Of a DNA stretch of 40,117 nucleotides, positions 32,267 to 40,062 are shown in pieces. The stretch spans positions 1-40,117 of the forward strand of contig DISR01000051.1 in assembly GCA_002421825.1 (NCBI GenBank). Direction: 5' to 3'. Origin of the DNA: Thiobacillus sp. UBA6205 (GTDB taxonomy: Bacteria; Pseudomonadota; Gammaproteobacteria; Burkholderiales; Thiobacillaceae). A program made the translations under genes and the position numbers. Within the stretch, counting starts at the first letter, position 1. Each line of letters begins with the position of its first letter. The notes below the pieces were generated by a model, which was not told where the DNA came from, searched no databases, and was given only the letters and a program-made list of their open reading frames with translations.

Positions 32267-33069
32267 CAGTTGAATTGCCTGCGGTTGAAGAGCATGACCG
32301 CGAGCGAGAGCAGAATGCCGGTGTAGCCGACCGCCATCAGTGCGCTGCCCGCGAGCATGCCGGGTTCGGGCTGGTAGGCGTACAGCGGATAGTAGCGGAT
32401 GTCGAGCCGGGAAAGGTCCGGCAGCAGCCAGCGCAGCCATTCGAACACGGGGGTCATGGTGGCCTGCAGCTCGGCCTGGGCCTGGGACATGTTCGACAGA
32501 TACTCGAGTGCCGGGCCGAGGCTGCGCGCCGAGATGGCGAACGCAAGGCCCGCCGCCAGCGGCACGAAGGGCGTCACCGACACCGAGGCCACGAGGAAGC
32601 CGAAGCCGGCCACGACCGCGAGGTCCAGCAGCAGGGCGAGCAGCGTCAGCACGTAGGGCCATTCGAGCGAGAGCGGATTGGTCTGCTCGTATGTGAGGCC
32701 GGAAAGCCAGACCACCGCGGCGAGCATCAGCCCGAGCAGCGCCACCGCAAGCGTCGTCAGCGCCAGGATGCCGAGGTAGCGCCCCAGCAGAAACTGTCCG
32801 CGCGTCACCGGATAGGTGAGGCTGACATAAATGGTGCGGCGCTCGATTTCCTTGCCGATGAGTTCGTACGCCCAGTACAGCACGAGCACCAGCGACACGC
32901 CGCGTATCATCGACAGCCCCACATCCAGCGTGACCGTGCTGGGCTGGCGCGGGGAGAAGCCGCCGGCAAGATAGGCTGCGCCCATCGCCAGAAGGCCGGC
33001 CGCGAACAGGCTCTGGAACACGCGGCTGCGCAAACCGGACAGGAGTGCGATCAGGAATGACTGCTTCAT
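32266..33069 (-). CDS. ABC-2 type transporter permease (PilI-like by context)
   Basis: A 267-residue inner-membrane protein with six helices and a large first periplasmic/cytoplasmic region (SPRQPSTVTLDVGLSMIRGVSLVL). KEIERRTIYVSLTYPVTRGQFLLGRYLG is the ABC-2 coupling segment found in permeases that contact their ATPase. The domain between the last two helices (EYLSNMSQAQAELQATMTPVFEWL) may be periplasmic. ATG 33069 overlaps the upstream TGA (ATGA), and its own stop codon shares a base with the next start, so all these genes are made together. Confidence 0.87.
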   Translation of the reverse strand: MKQSFLIALLSGLRSRVFQSLFAAGLLAMGAAYLAGGFSPRQPSTVTLDVGLSMIRGVSLVLVLYWAYELIGKEIERRTIYVSLTYPVTRGQFLLGRYLGILALTTLAVALLGLMLAAVVWLSGLTYEQTNPLSLEWPYVLTLLALLLDLAVVAGFGFLVASVSVTPFVPLAAGLAFAISARSLGPALEYLSNMSQAQAELQATMTPVFEWLRWLLPDLSRLDIRYYPLYAYQPEPGMLAGSALMAVGYTGILLSLAVMLFNRRQFN

Positions 33070-35003
33070 GCCTTGTTATGGGGTGAATGGTTTCTGAAAC
33101 GGTCGCACGAGTATAAATGAGCCCCGCCGGGCAAGAAAGGCGCGTACCACGAAGCCGCGACCCATGGCCGGTATTGGTTTCTCAGCACGACGAATTCCAG
33201 CTTCGGCTCGGCATTGCACACCTGCCGCAGCCCTTCGAGCGTGCCGACAGGAATCGCATTGCCCATCAGCCTGAGTTTTTCTTCCAGCGTCAGCAGCCTG
33301 AAGAACTGGTTGGTTCCGCCCAGCGGCCTGATCATCTGGTAGCGCCGGTACACTTCACGCGCCTGTTCTTCGGAAAACACTACGCCGGCTGCCTGGTGCA
33401 GCGAGAAATAGCTGGAGCGCCCCACGGCCAGCCAGGTCAGCTCCAGCCCGTCAGGCCAGTAAATGTCGGCGCCGACGGGAACGATGCGGCCGAAGGGCGA
33501 ACTGCCCCAGATTCCGTCCTGCTGCAAAGCGTAGGTTTCCGGGCGCATGGTCCTGCCCGCTTCGATGCGGCCACCCCAGTCCGACAGCAGGAACAGCCCA
33601 ACGGGCAGGAACAGCGCCAGCGCTATTGGCCGGCTTCTCCTCCATAGCCACCAGGCCACCGGCGCCGCCAGGATAATCAGCAAGGCTTCGCCGCGCGGCG
33701 GCAGCGTCTGCCGGAACCAGAGATAAAGTTTTTGCCAGCCCATGCGGCTGTCCGTTTCCGAGAGGCCGCTCAGGGTCAGGGCAAAATCATTCCAGGCCCA
33801 GTAAGCTTCCGCTGCCAGCCCGAGAATGACGAGGACGCCCGCTGCGCGGAGATAAACGGGACGCAGGCTCGCCCGCCAGTGCCACAGGGGCAGCACCAGC
33901 CAGAGCAGGAACGCACCGCCGTTTTCATGCGACAGCCATGCGAGCGCGATGGCCGACACCAGGATCTTGTCAGCGGGCCAAAAGCGCACCGCCAGACAGG
34001 CGACCGCCCCCCAGCCGAATACATAGCTCAGCCACAACATGCGCCAGGGTTGCACCTGCAGGATCAGCACGCTGTGCAGCCACTCTCCGCCCACGAGGGA
34101 AACGGCCCAGCCGGAAAAACCCAGCAGGGCGGCGGCGGCGAACACCCTGCCGATGCGGCTGCCCTTTTCCAGCCAGGCCGCCCATGCCAGCAGGCTCAGG
34201 TGGAAAAGCATCGCGCTCTGGTCCTCCAGGGGCCAGCGCGATGGCAGCAGCAGCAGGCCGATGCGCTGCTCGACCAGGCCGAACCAGCCCGGATCCATGA
34301 CCTGCAACAGGCGCCCGAACAGGGACACCTCCAGCAGCGCCAACGCCAGCGCCACGGCCGTGCCGGCGACCAGCGCCGCGAACCACGCGCGTGTCGGGCG
34401 GAAGGCATGAAACAGCGCAAAGCCGAATCCGGCCAGCGCCATCAGCGGATGCAGCGCCATGGCCGCAAGCCAGGCCGCACCGGCTGCGAGCCATTTCCTT
34501 TCCAGCCACCCGGCGCAGGCCAGCAGCGTCAGGCCATTCGCCCACAATCGCGGCGAAGCGAAAAGCTCGGCGGCGGACAGCATGCCGTAGCCGCCGAAGC
34601 TGACGGGCATGGCGGCGAGCAGCAGCAGGAAGAGGCCACGGCTTTTCGCATCCGGCCACTGCGCGGAAAGCCGCCAGGCCGCGTAACACCAGAACAGCCC
34701 GCCGAAGAGCGACAGGGCGAAGGCCGCATCGCCCATGCCCAGCCAGCCGATCAAGCCGGCGTAGAGCGGGCTGAACAGCGTGTAGTTGTCCTGCGACTCG
34801 CCGCGAAAGAACACGTCATGCGCGTAGATGTCCGGATACAGATGGCGCAGCGCCTGCGCCGTGTACAGGATGGCATCGCCCTCGATGCCGCGGTAGGGAT
34901 GGCAGATCAGCCAGATGCAGGCGAAGAGCAGAAAGGCGGCCGCAATTCTGAATGCCCGGCCAACTCGCTGGTTGATAAGGTAAATATCGGCAATACCCGG
35001 CAT
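33066..35003 (-). CDS. Large polytopic membrane protein, GT-C-like
   Basis: A 645-residue protein with about twelve hydrophobic helices and a soluble C-terminal domain of about 150 residues (from RTMRPETYALQQDG on). The first loop, GIEGDAILYTAQALRHLYPDIY, has the acidic residues and aromatic pattern of GT-C glycosyltransferases. It may transfer a sugar to a surface glycan or to pilin; substrate unknown. Start ATG 35003 has no clear ribosome site. TTGACG on the minus strand (35043-35038) is a possible -35 box just upstream, with a poor -10. It is the first gene of the run down to 28.4 kb and is separated from the pilin genes by a terminator. Confidence 0.72.
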   Translation of the reverse strand: MPGIADIYLINQRVGRAFRIAAAFLLFACIWLICHPYRGIEGDAILYTAQALRHLYPDIYAHDVFFRGESQDNYTLFSPLYAGLIGWLGMGDAAFALSLFGGLFWCYAAWRLSAQWPDAKSRGLFLLLLAAMPVSFGGYGMLSAAELFASPRLWANGLTLLACAGWLERKWLAAGAAWLAAMALHPLMALAGFGFALFHAFRPTRAWFAALVAGTAVALALALLEVSLFGRLLQVMDPGWFGLVEQRIGLLLLPSRWPLEDQSAMLFHLSLLAWAAWLEKGSRIGRVFAAAALLGFSGWAVSLVGGEWLHSVLILQVQPWRMLWLSYVFGWGAVACLAVRFWPADKILVSAIALAWLSHENGGAFLLWLVLPLWHWRASLRPVYLRAAGVLVILGLAAEAYWAWNDFALTLSGLSETDSRMGWQKLYLWFRQTLPPRGEALLIILAAPVAWWLWRRSRPIALALFLPVGLFLLSDWGGRIEAGRTMRPETYALQQDGIWGSSPFGRIVPVGADIYWPDGLELTWLAVGRSSYFSLHQAAGVVFSEEQAREVYRRYQMIRPLGGTNQFFRLLTLEEKLRLMGNAIPVGTLEGLRQVCNAEPKLEFVVLRNQYRPWVAASWYAPFLPGGAHLYSCDRFRNHSPHNKA

Positions 35004-35162
35004 TAGCGACGTGGCTCAATTATTTTGATCATGCTCCGTCAACCTCGTGGGAGACAATCGACCGGCAGCCAAGTCGCAAGGCTGATGTCAGTTGCAGTTC
35101 GCCATACAGTTGAACTGCGGTCGTTCCCCGCGACCGGAAAAGACGCCTTATGCTTTTATCAT

Positions 35163-35194
35163 AAAAAACCCCCTTCAATGCTGAAGGGGGTTTT
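35163..35194 (-). terminator. Rho-independent terminator after the pilin-associated gene
   Basis: Thirteen-base perfect stem (aaaacccccttca 35165-35177, tgaagggggtttt 35182-35194) with loop ATGC and a T-run on the minus strand (complement of 35163-35168), 24 bases after the stop codon of the small secreted protein. The symmetric form could also stop plus-strand transcription. Confidence 0.93.
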
Positions 35195-35217
35195 CTTGGG
35201 TGTGGGCTTGCTGGTTA

Positions 35218-35559
35218 TCAGCTGCAGCCGTCACCCGTGATGCTCGGGGCAGCAACGGAATAACCGTTGGTCGTGCTGACATCCGAACCGCACTTGGCGA
35301 CCGTGCCGCCGGCGGTGCTGCCGCCGTAGGACTTGGAGCCCTTGGTGCTGCCGGTGTTGACGACCGCGGTCGTGGAGTTGCAGGTCCAGCCCGCGCCGAC
35401 GTTCTGCGACAGCTTGAGGTTGAAGGAAGTCTGCACCATGGAGCAGTCGGCGTTGTCGAAAGAAGCGTCGCTCGTGCCGGCGGAGTTGGCGGTGAGGGTG
35501 CCGGCCTGAGCCGTGGTGGCAGCGGCCAACAGCAGGGGGATCAGGAATTTCGCGTTCAT
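35218..35559 (-). CDS. Small secreted four-cysteine protein, possible detached pilin C-terminal domain (PilA-C-like)
   Basis: 113 residues with a Sec signal peptide (MNAKFLIPLLLAAATTAQAG). The mature part of about 93 residues is Ser/Thr/Gly-rich, beta-prone and holds four cysteines (C39, C60, C90, C112), enough for two disulfides. The stretch FNLKLSQNVGAGWTCNSTT and NTGSTKGSKSYGGS resembles the globular C-terminal part of type IV pilins from long-pilin bacteria (hydrophobic strand, aromatic, then TGxxKGxxxYG). It starts 21 bases after the short pilin on the same transcript. In Geobacter a short pilin (PilA-N) is likewise followed by a separate secreted partner (PilA-C/Spc). The pairing here is inference from position and pattern. 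Confidence 0.7.
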   Translation of the reverse strand: MNAKFLIPLLLAAATTAQAGTLTANSAGTSDASFDNADCSMVQTSFNLKLSQNVGAGWTCNSTTAVVNTGSTKGSKSYGGSTAGGTVAKCGSDVSTTNGYSVAAPSITGDGCS

Positions 35560-35580
35560 AAGTAAAATCTCCTCGATGAA

Positions 35581-35760
35581 TTAGTTGCTGTTGGCGGACA
35601 CGGCGGTCAGGAAATTACGGGCATCGGACTGGGCTGCCTTGTCCTGGCCTTTCTTCTGGTATTCGGTGAACTGCGGGATGGCGATGGCGGCAAGAATGCC
35701 GATGATGGCCACCACGATCATCAGTTCGATCAGGGTAAAACCTTTTTGCAGAGATTTCAT
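35581..35760 (-). CDS. pilA: Very short type IV pilin (59 aa)
   Basis: The prepilin is MKSLQKG then FTLIELMIVVAIIGILAAIAIPQF and a short tail ending SANSN. The G/F peptidase site, mature Glu5 and Pro22 are all present. The mature chain is only 52 residues, essentially one long helix with no globular domain, compared with about 120-150 in most pilins. F24 and Y27 and the following AAQSDARNFLTA line up with the Geobacter sulfurreducens short pilin (IPQFSAY, then SSDLRN). Start ATG 35760 has GGAG ahead of it; a longer upstream start would bury the leader. A sigma-54 type promoter lies upstream and the small secreted protein follows after 21 bases. Confidence 0.92.
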   Translation of the reverse strand: MKSLQKGFTLIELMIVVAIIGILAAIAIPQFTEYQKKGQDKAAQSDARNFLTAVSANSN

Positions 35761-35835
35761 GGACGTCTCCAATGTTGTTAACGAAGTCATTACGACAGGG
35801 CCGGCACGATGTCATTGGCCTTGCAGCCAGTAACG

Positions 35836-35852
35836 AGCAGATACTATGCCAA
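35836..35852 (-). promoter_or_regulatory. Sigma-54 (-24/-12) promoter of the short pilin gene
   Basis: On the minus strand TTGGCATAGTATCTGCT: GG and GC separated by exactly ten bases, close to the TTGGCAC-N5-TTGCT consensus. The start would be near 35824, giving a leader of about 64 bases. pilA genes are commonly RpoN/PilR-dependent. No PilR gene is in the window. Confidence 0.75.
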
Positions 35853-35972
35853 CTTTAGTGTCGATTTCATTAAATCGCGAAAATGCGTGGGTTGAAGGGG
35901 AACCGAGGGCGGGCGGCGCATTCTGCCGGGTGTTCCGGCCTGACGAAAAACGTCAACCCCTGCCGCTCGGCG

Positions 35973-36149
35973 TCAGTCCTGATGGCCGCTGACCGCCATG
36001 AGGAAATTGCGCGCGTCGGCATGCGCCGCCTTGTCCTGGCCCCTGGACACATATTCCGAATACGACATGATCGCCACTGCAGCCAGGATGCCGATGATGA
36101 GTATGACGATCATCAGCTCGATCAAGGTAAAACCTTTGAGTTTTTTCAT
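35973..36149 (-). CDS. pilA: Second very short type IV pilin (58 aa)
   Basis: Prepilin MKKLKG then FTLIELMIVILIIGILAAVAIMSY and a tail ending SGHQD; the mature chain is 52 residues. Glu5 is kept, but position 22, proline in its neighbour and in most pilins, is methionine, and position 24 is tyrosine. The tail GQDKAAHADARNFLMAVS is nearly the same as that of the 59-residue pilin (GQDKAAQSDARNFLTAVS), so the two are tandem paralogues. Start ATG 36149 follows GGAGGG. It has no secreted partner gene after it; 212 bases separate it from the next pilin, which has its own promoter. Loss of Pro22 should make the helix straighter. Confidence 0.9.
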   Translation of the reverse strand: MKKLKGFTLIELMIVILIIGILAAVAIMSYSEYVSRGQDKAAHADARNFLMAVSGHQD

Positions 36150-36267
36150 TCCCCGCACCCTCCAGAAAGGACTTCCGTATCCGTATGCAGACAGACATTC
36201 GTTACGCAATCCGGCTTTGTTCTTGTTGTTGGTTACGCAGCCTCGCGGCGCGGCGCGCCCAAAGTCC

Positions 36268-36284
36268 GGCAGTAAAAATGCCAT
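36268..36284 (-). promoter_or_regulatory. Sigma-54-like promoter, proximal, of the second short pilin
   Basis: On the minus strand ATGGCATTTTTACTGCC: GG-N10-GC spacing is exact, with TGGCA at -24 and CTGC at -12. It would start near 36256, about 107 bases before the ATG. Confidence 0.6.
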
Positions 36285-36298
36285 ACTTCGAAGATTAC

Positions 36299-36315
36299 AG
36301 CAATTCCCATACCAG
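36299..36315 (-). promoter_or_regulatory. Sigma-54-like promoter, distal, of the second short pilin
   Basis: On the minus strand CTGGTATGGGAATTGCT, with exact GG-N10-GC spacing and a perfect TTGCT at -12; it is a better -12 match than the proximal site 31 bases downstream. One of the two may be the true promoter and the other a relic or a dual start. Confidence 0.6.
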
Positions 36316-36395
36316 CCCGCCCCGATGAATTCCCTGCCTGTCCGCGCCTCGGCAAACAATCCGCCCCGCCTCCCCGTCGCGGGCGGCGCCCCCGC

Positions 36396-37970
36396 ATGAG
36401 CATGGCCTCCGGCAAAACCGCGGTGATCATCGGCGCCGGCCCCGCCGGGCTGACCGCCGCCCTAGAACTGCTGCGCCGCAGCGGCATCCGCCCCGTCATC
36501 CTGGAGGCCGACGACTGCGTGGGCGGCATTTCGCGCACGGTCAACTACAAGGGCAACCGCATCGACATCGGCGGCCACCGCTTTTTTTCCAAGTCCGACT
36601 GGGTCATGGACTGGTGGCGCGAGATCCTGCCGGTCGAGGCAGAGGCCGGACAGCCGCTGGCCATCTCCTACCAGAACAAGACGCGCACGGTGACCGGCGA
36701 CGGCAGCCACGGCGACCAGGTCCTGATGGTGCGCGGCAGGCTGTCGCGCATCTACTATTTGCGCAAGTTCTTCGACTATCCGCTCAAGCTCACGCCCGCC
36801 ACGCTCGCCAACCTCGGCATCGTGCGCGTGATCCGCGTCGGCAGCAGCTACGTGTGGGCCCGCCTGTTCCCGCGCAAGCCGGAACGCAGCCTGGAAGACT
36901 TCCTCGTCAACCGCTTCGGCCGCCAGCTCTACCTGACCTTCTTCAAGGACTACACGGAAAAGGTGTGGGGCGTGCCCTGCCAGGAAATCAGCGCGGAATG
37001 GGGGGCGCAGCGCATCAAGGGACTGAGCATCGGCAAGGCGCTGATGCACGCCCTCGGCAAGCTGTTCAGGCGCGATGGCGGCGCGGACCGGAAGCGCACC
37101 AACACCTCGCTCATCGAGCAGTTCCTCTATCCCAGATTCGGCCCCGGCCAGATGTGGGAGGTCGTGGCCGAACAGGTGCTGGCGAAAGGCGGCCAACTGC
37201 ATTACCGCCATCAGGTGCGCGGCCTGAGCCTGGAAGACGGCGAAATCCGCTCGGTGCGCGCGCTCGACCTCGCCAGCGGCCGGGAGGTCGAATTCCCCTG
37301 CGACTACGTGATTTCCACCATGCCGGTGCGCGACCTGGTGCGCGGCATGGGCGACACGGTGCCGGCCGAGGTCCGCGACATCGCGCTCGCCCTGCCCTAC
37401 CGCGATTTCATCACGGTCGGACTATTGGTCGAGAAAATGCGGCCCAACCCGCAGTCGCGCTCGGCCCTGCCCAACCACATGCCGCCTGACAACTGGATCT
37501 ACATCCAGGAATCCGACGTGAAAGTCGGCCGCCTGCAGATTTTCAACAACTGGAGCCCGGGCATGGTGGCCGACCCCAACCGGATCTGGATGGGCCTGGA
37601 ATACTTCTGCAACGAGGGCGACGCGCTGTGGGAAATGAGCGACGAGGCGCTGCGGCAGCTCGCCCGCGACGAGATGGCGAAAATGAACCTGATCGACCCT
37701 GCAGACGTGGTCGACAGCATCGTGATCCGCATGCCCAAGGCCTACCCGGCCTATTTCGGCGCCTATGCCAGGTTCGACGTGGTGCGAAAATTCCTCGATG
37801 GCATCGGCAACCTGTACCCCGTCGGCCGCAACGGCATGCACCGCTACAACAACCAGGACCACTCCATGCTGACCGCGCGGCTGGCGGTGGACAATATACT
37901 TGCAGGCATTACGGACAAGTCGAACATCTGGGCGGTGAACATCGATGACGAATATCACGAGGAGAAATAG
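36396..37970 (+). CDS. FAD-dependent NAD(P)-binding oxidoreductase (amine-oxidase/UDP-sugar mutase-like)
   Basis: A 524-residue flavoprotein. The FAD-binding GxGxxG motif is VIIGAGPAGLTAALELL (from about residue 9), followed by the Glu of ILEADDCVGGISRT (about 37). The C-terminal flavin segment is GNLYPVGRNGMHRYNNQDHSMLTA. Proteins of this plan occur beside polysaccharide genes and are often annotated as protoporphyrinogen-oxidase-like or UDP-galactopyranose-mutase-like; GGHRFFSKSDWV and TFFKDYTEKVWGVP are typical. The exact substrate is unknown, perhaps a nucleotide or lipid-linked sugar. ATG 36396 and ATG 36402 are both possible; neither has a clear ribosome site. It is divergent from the pilin genes and 45 bases ahead of the GT41 gene. 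Confidence 0.82.
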   Translation: MSMASGKTAVIIGAGPAGLTAALELLRRSGIRPVILEADDCVGGISRTVNYKGNRIDIGGHRFFSKSDWVMDWWREILPVEAEAGQPLAISYQNKTRTVTGDGSHGDQVLMVRGRLSRIYYLRKFFDYPLKLTPATLANLGIVRVIRVGSSYVWARLFPRKPERSLEDFLVNRFGRQLYLTFFKDYTEKVWGVPCQEISAEWGAQRIKGLSIGKALMHALGKLFRRDGGADRKRTNTSLIEQFLYPRFGPGQMWEVVAEQVLAKGGQLHYRHQVRGLSLEDGEIRSVRALDLASGREVEFPCDYVISTMPVRDLVRGMGDTVPAEVRDIALALPYRDFITVGLLVEKMRPNPQSRSALPNHMPPDNWIYIQESDVKVGRLQIFNNWSPGMVADPNRIWMGLEYFCNEGDALWEMSDEALRQLARDEMAKMNLIDPADVVDSIVIRMPKAYPAYFGAYARFDVVRKFLDGIGNLYPVGRNGMHRYNNQDHSMLTARLAVDNILAGITDKSNIWAVNIDDEYHEEK

Positions 37971-38015
37971 CGCCGCCACGCCGCCCGCCTGCGGCGGCCG
38001 GGGAGCGCACGCATC

Positions 38016-40043
38016 ATGAGCAAGAAAACCGGCGGCGGACACAAGGCGCCAGCGCCGCACAAGACCAATCCCAAGGCCGCCGCCGCCTTCTCCCAGGCGC
38101 TGGCCTGGCACCAGCAGGGGCAGCTGGATCAGGCCCGGGCCTTCTACCAGAAAACCCTGGAGCGCGACCCCGGGCATACCGATGCGCTGGTCAACCTCGG
38201 CCTGATCTGCCTGCAAAAAGGCCAATACGAAGAAGGCGTCGAATGGATACGGCGTTCGCTCAAGCTGAACCCGCGCCAGCCCGACGCCCTGTCCAACCTC
38301 GGGGTCGCCCTGGCCGCGCTCAAGAACCACGCGGACGCGGTGGATGCCTTTACCCGCGCGATCGCCATGAACCCGAACGACCCGGTTCTTTACAACAACC
38401 GCGGCGGCGCGCTCAAGGACATGTATCTGCAGCGGGAAGCGATCGCCGATTTCGATGCGGCAATCAAGCTTGAACCGAATTACGCCGAAGCCTACAACAA
38501 CCGCGGCCTGGCCCGCTTCAACCTGCGCGAGAACGAACTGGCGCGCGCCGATTTCGAACGCGCAATCGCGATCCGGCCGGATTACGCGCTGGCATACAGG
38601 CACCTGGGCTGGATGCTCAACGAGATCAGGCAGTACAGGGAAGCCATCGAGAACTTCGAAAAGGCCTATGGCCTCGCGCCCGAAACCGCCTATCTGCTCG
38701 GCAGCATCTATTCCTGCCGCCAGTATCTGTGCAACTGGGACAACAATGAAAGGCTTCTCGAAGAGATCAACCTCAAACTGGAACAAGGGAAAAGAGTGGT
38801 TTCCCCGTTCATTTGCCTGTCCCTGCCCACCACGCCGCGAAAGCTGAGAGATTGCGCCAGGCTGTCCGCTCCAAAGCTCGATGTGCTGCCCCGGGAACGG
38901 CAATCTGCGCCTGCCGGGGACGGCAAGATCCGCATCGGCTATTTCTCGCCCGACTTCCGCAACCATCCCGTCACCCACCTCATCGCCGGGCTCATCGAAC
39001 GGCACGATCGCAGCCGCTTCGAGGTGCACGGCTTCAACATCGGCCCGGTCGTCGACGATCCCTGGCGGCAGCGCATGGCAAAGGCATTCGACCATTTCCA
39101 TGACGTCATGGACACCGCGGACGACAAGGTCGTTGCGCTGGCACGCGAAGCCGGACTGGACATTGCCGTGGACCTGACGGGCTATACGCAATTCTCGCGC
39201 ACGGCGATATTCGCCAGGCGCGCGGCGCCCTTGCAGTTGCAATACCTGGGTTACGTCGGCAGCATGGGCGCGGAATTCATCGACTACACCATTGCGGATG
39301 AAATCGTCATTCCGGAAAACGAACGCCAGTTCTACGATGAAAAAATCATCTACCTGCCCCACACCTACCAGGTCAACGACGACAAGAAGGTCATTTCGGA
39401 CAAGAACTTCTCCCGACAGGAACTGGGGCTGCCGGACAAGGGCTTCGTCTTCTGCTGCCACAACAATCTCTACAAGATCACGCCCGACGTGTTCGACATC
39501 TGGATGCGCCTGCTGGGAAAGATCGAAGGCAGCGTGCTCTGGCTGCTGCGCGGTTCGGACGGCGCGGAGGACAACCTGCGCAAGGAAGCGGAAAAACGCG
39601 GCGTCGCGCCGGACAGGCTGGTCTTCGCCGGCCATGCGCCGCACGCCGAGTATCTGGCGCGCTTCCGTGCAGCCGATTTGTTCCTGGACACCTTCTATTA
39701 CAACGCCGGCACCACGGCGAGCGATGCATTGTGGGCCGGATTGCCGGTGCTGGCCTGCAAGGGCAACACCTATGTCGGCCGCATGGCAGCGAGCATCGTC
39801 AACGCCGTCGGCCTGCCGGAACTGGTTGCCGGCAACCCGCAGGAGTATGAAGAAATCGCGTCCAGGCTCGCGTCGGAGCCGGGTCAGCTGCGTTCACTCA
39901 GGCAGAAACTGGCCGCCAGCAAGTCGGGGCAGCCGCTATTCGACACCGAACTGACCACCCGCCATATCGAACATGGCCTCATCGCCGCCCACGAGAGACA
40001 CGCAGCCGGGCTGCCGCCCGAGCACATCTTCGTGCAGCCCTAA
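38016..40043 (+). CDS. TPR-GT41 (OGT/SPINDLY-like) glycosyltransferase
   Basis: A 675-residue cytoplasmic protein. Residues 20-225 are about six TPR repeats (for example ALVNLGLICLQKGQYEEGVEW). Residues 310-660 are a GT41 domain: IRIGYFSPDFRNHPVTHLI, with the histidine at the place of the OGT catalytic His, VDLTGYTQFSR, LQLQYLGYVGSMGAEFIDY, NNLYKITPDVFDIW with the donor-binding Lys, and NAGTTASDALWAGLPVL. All key OGT-type residues I know are kept, so it is probably active, adding a sugar such as GlcNAc to Ser/Thr of a protein. Bacterial members modify flagellins, adhesins or pilins; here the pilins are one gene away. A GGGGAG site precedes the ATG. It may also act on lipid-linked glycans. Confidence 0.9.
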   Translation: MSKKTGGGHKAPAPHKTNPKAAAAFSQALAWHQQGQLDQARAFYQKTLERDPGHTDALVNLGLICLQKGQYEEGVEWIRRSLKLNPRQPDALSNLGVALAALKNHADAVDAFTRAIAMNPNDPVLYNNRGGALKDMYLQREAIADFDAAIKLEPNYAEAYNNRGLARFNLRENELARADFERAIAIRPDYALAYRHLGWMLNEIRQYREAIENFEKAYGLAPETAYLLGSIYSCRQYLCNWDNNERLLEEINLKLEQGKRVVSPFICLSLPTTPRKLRDCARLSAPKLDVLPRERQSAPAGDGKIRIGYFSPDFRNHPVTHLIAGLIERHDRSRFEVHGFNIGPVVDDPWRQRMAKAFDHFHDVMDTADDKVVALAREAGLDIAVDLTGYTQFSRTAIFARRAAPLQLQYLGYVGSMGAEFIDYTIADEIVIPENERQFYDEKIIYLPHTYQVNDDKKVISDKNFSRQELGLPDKGFVFCCHNNLYKITPDVFDIWMRLLGKIEGSVLWLLRGSDGAEDNLRKEAEKRGVAPDRLVFAGHAPHAEYLARFRAADLFLDTFYYNAGTTASDALWAGLPVLACKGNTYVGRMAASIVNAVGLPELVAGNPQEYEEIASRLASEPGQLRSLRQKLAASKSGQPLFDTELTTRHIEHGLIAAHERHAAGLPPEHIFVQP

Positions 40044-40062
40044 CCGGCGAACGCGCAAAGAA

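Noticed and set aside
39160..39200. DLTGYT as an altered catalytic motif in the GT41 protein
   Set aside because: The human OGT has NGYT at the same place as far as I recall, so this is a normal variant.
37422..39644. A 740-residue minus-strand open frame
   Set aside because: It crosses the end of the flavoprotein gene and most of the GT41 gene in antisense; no family features.
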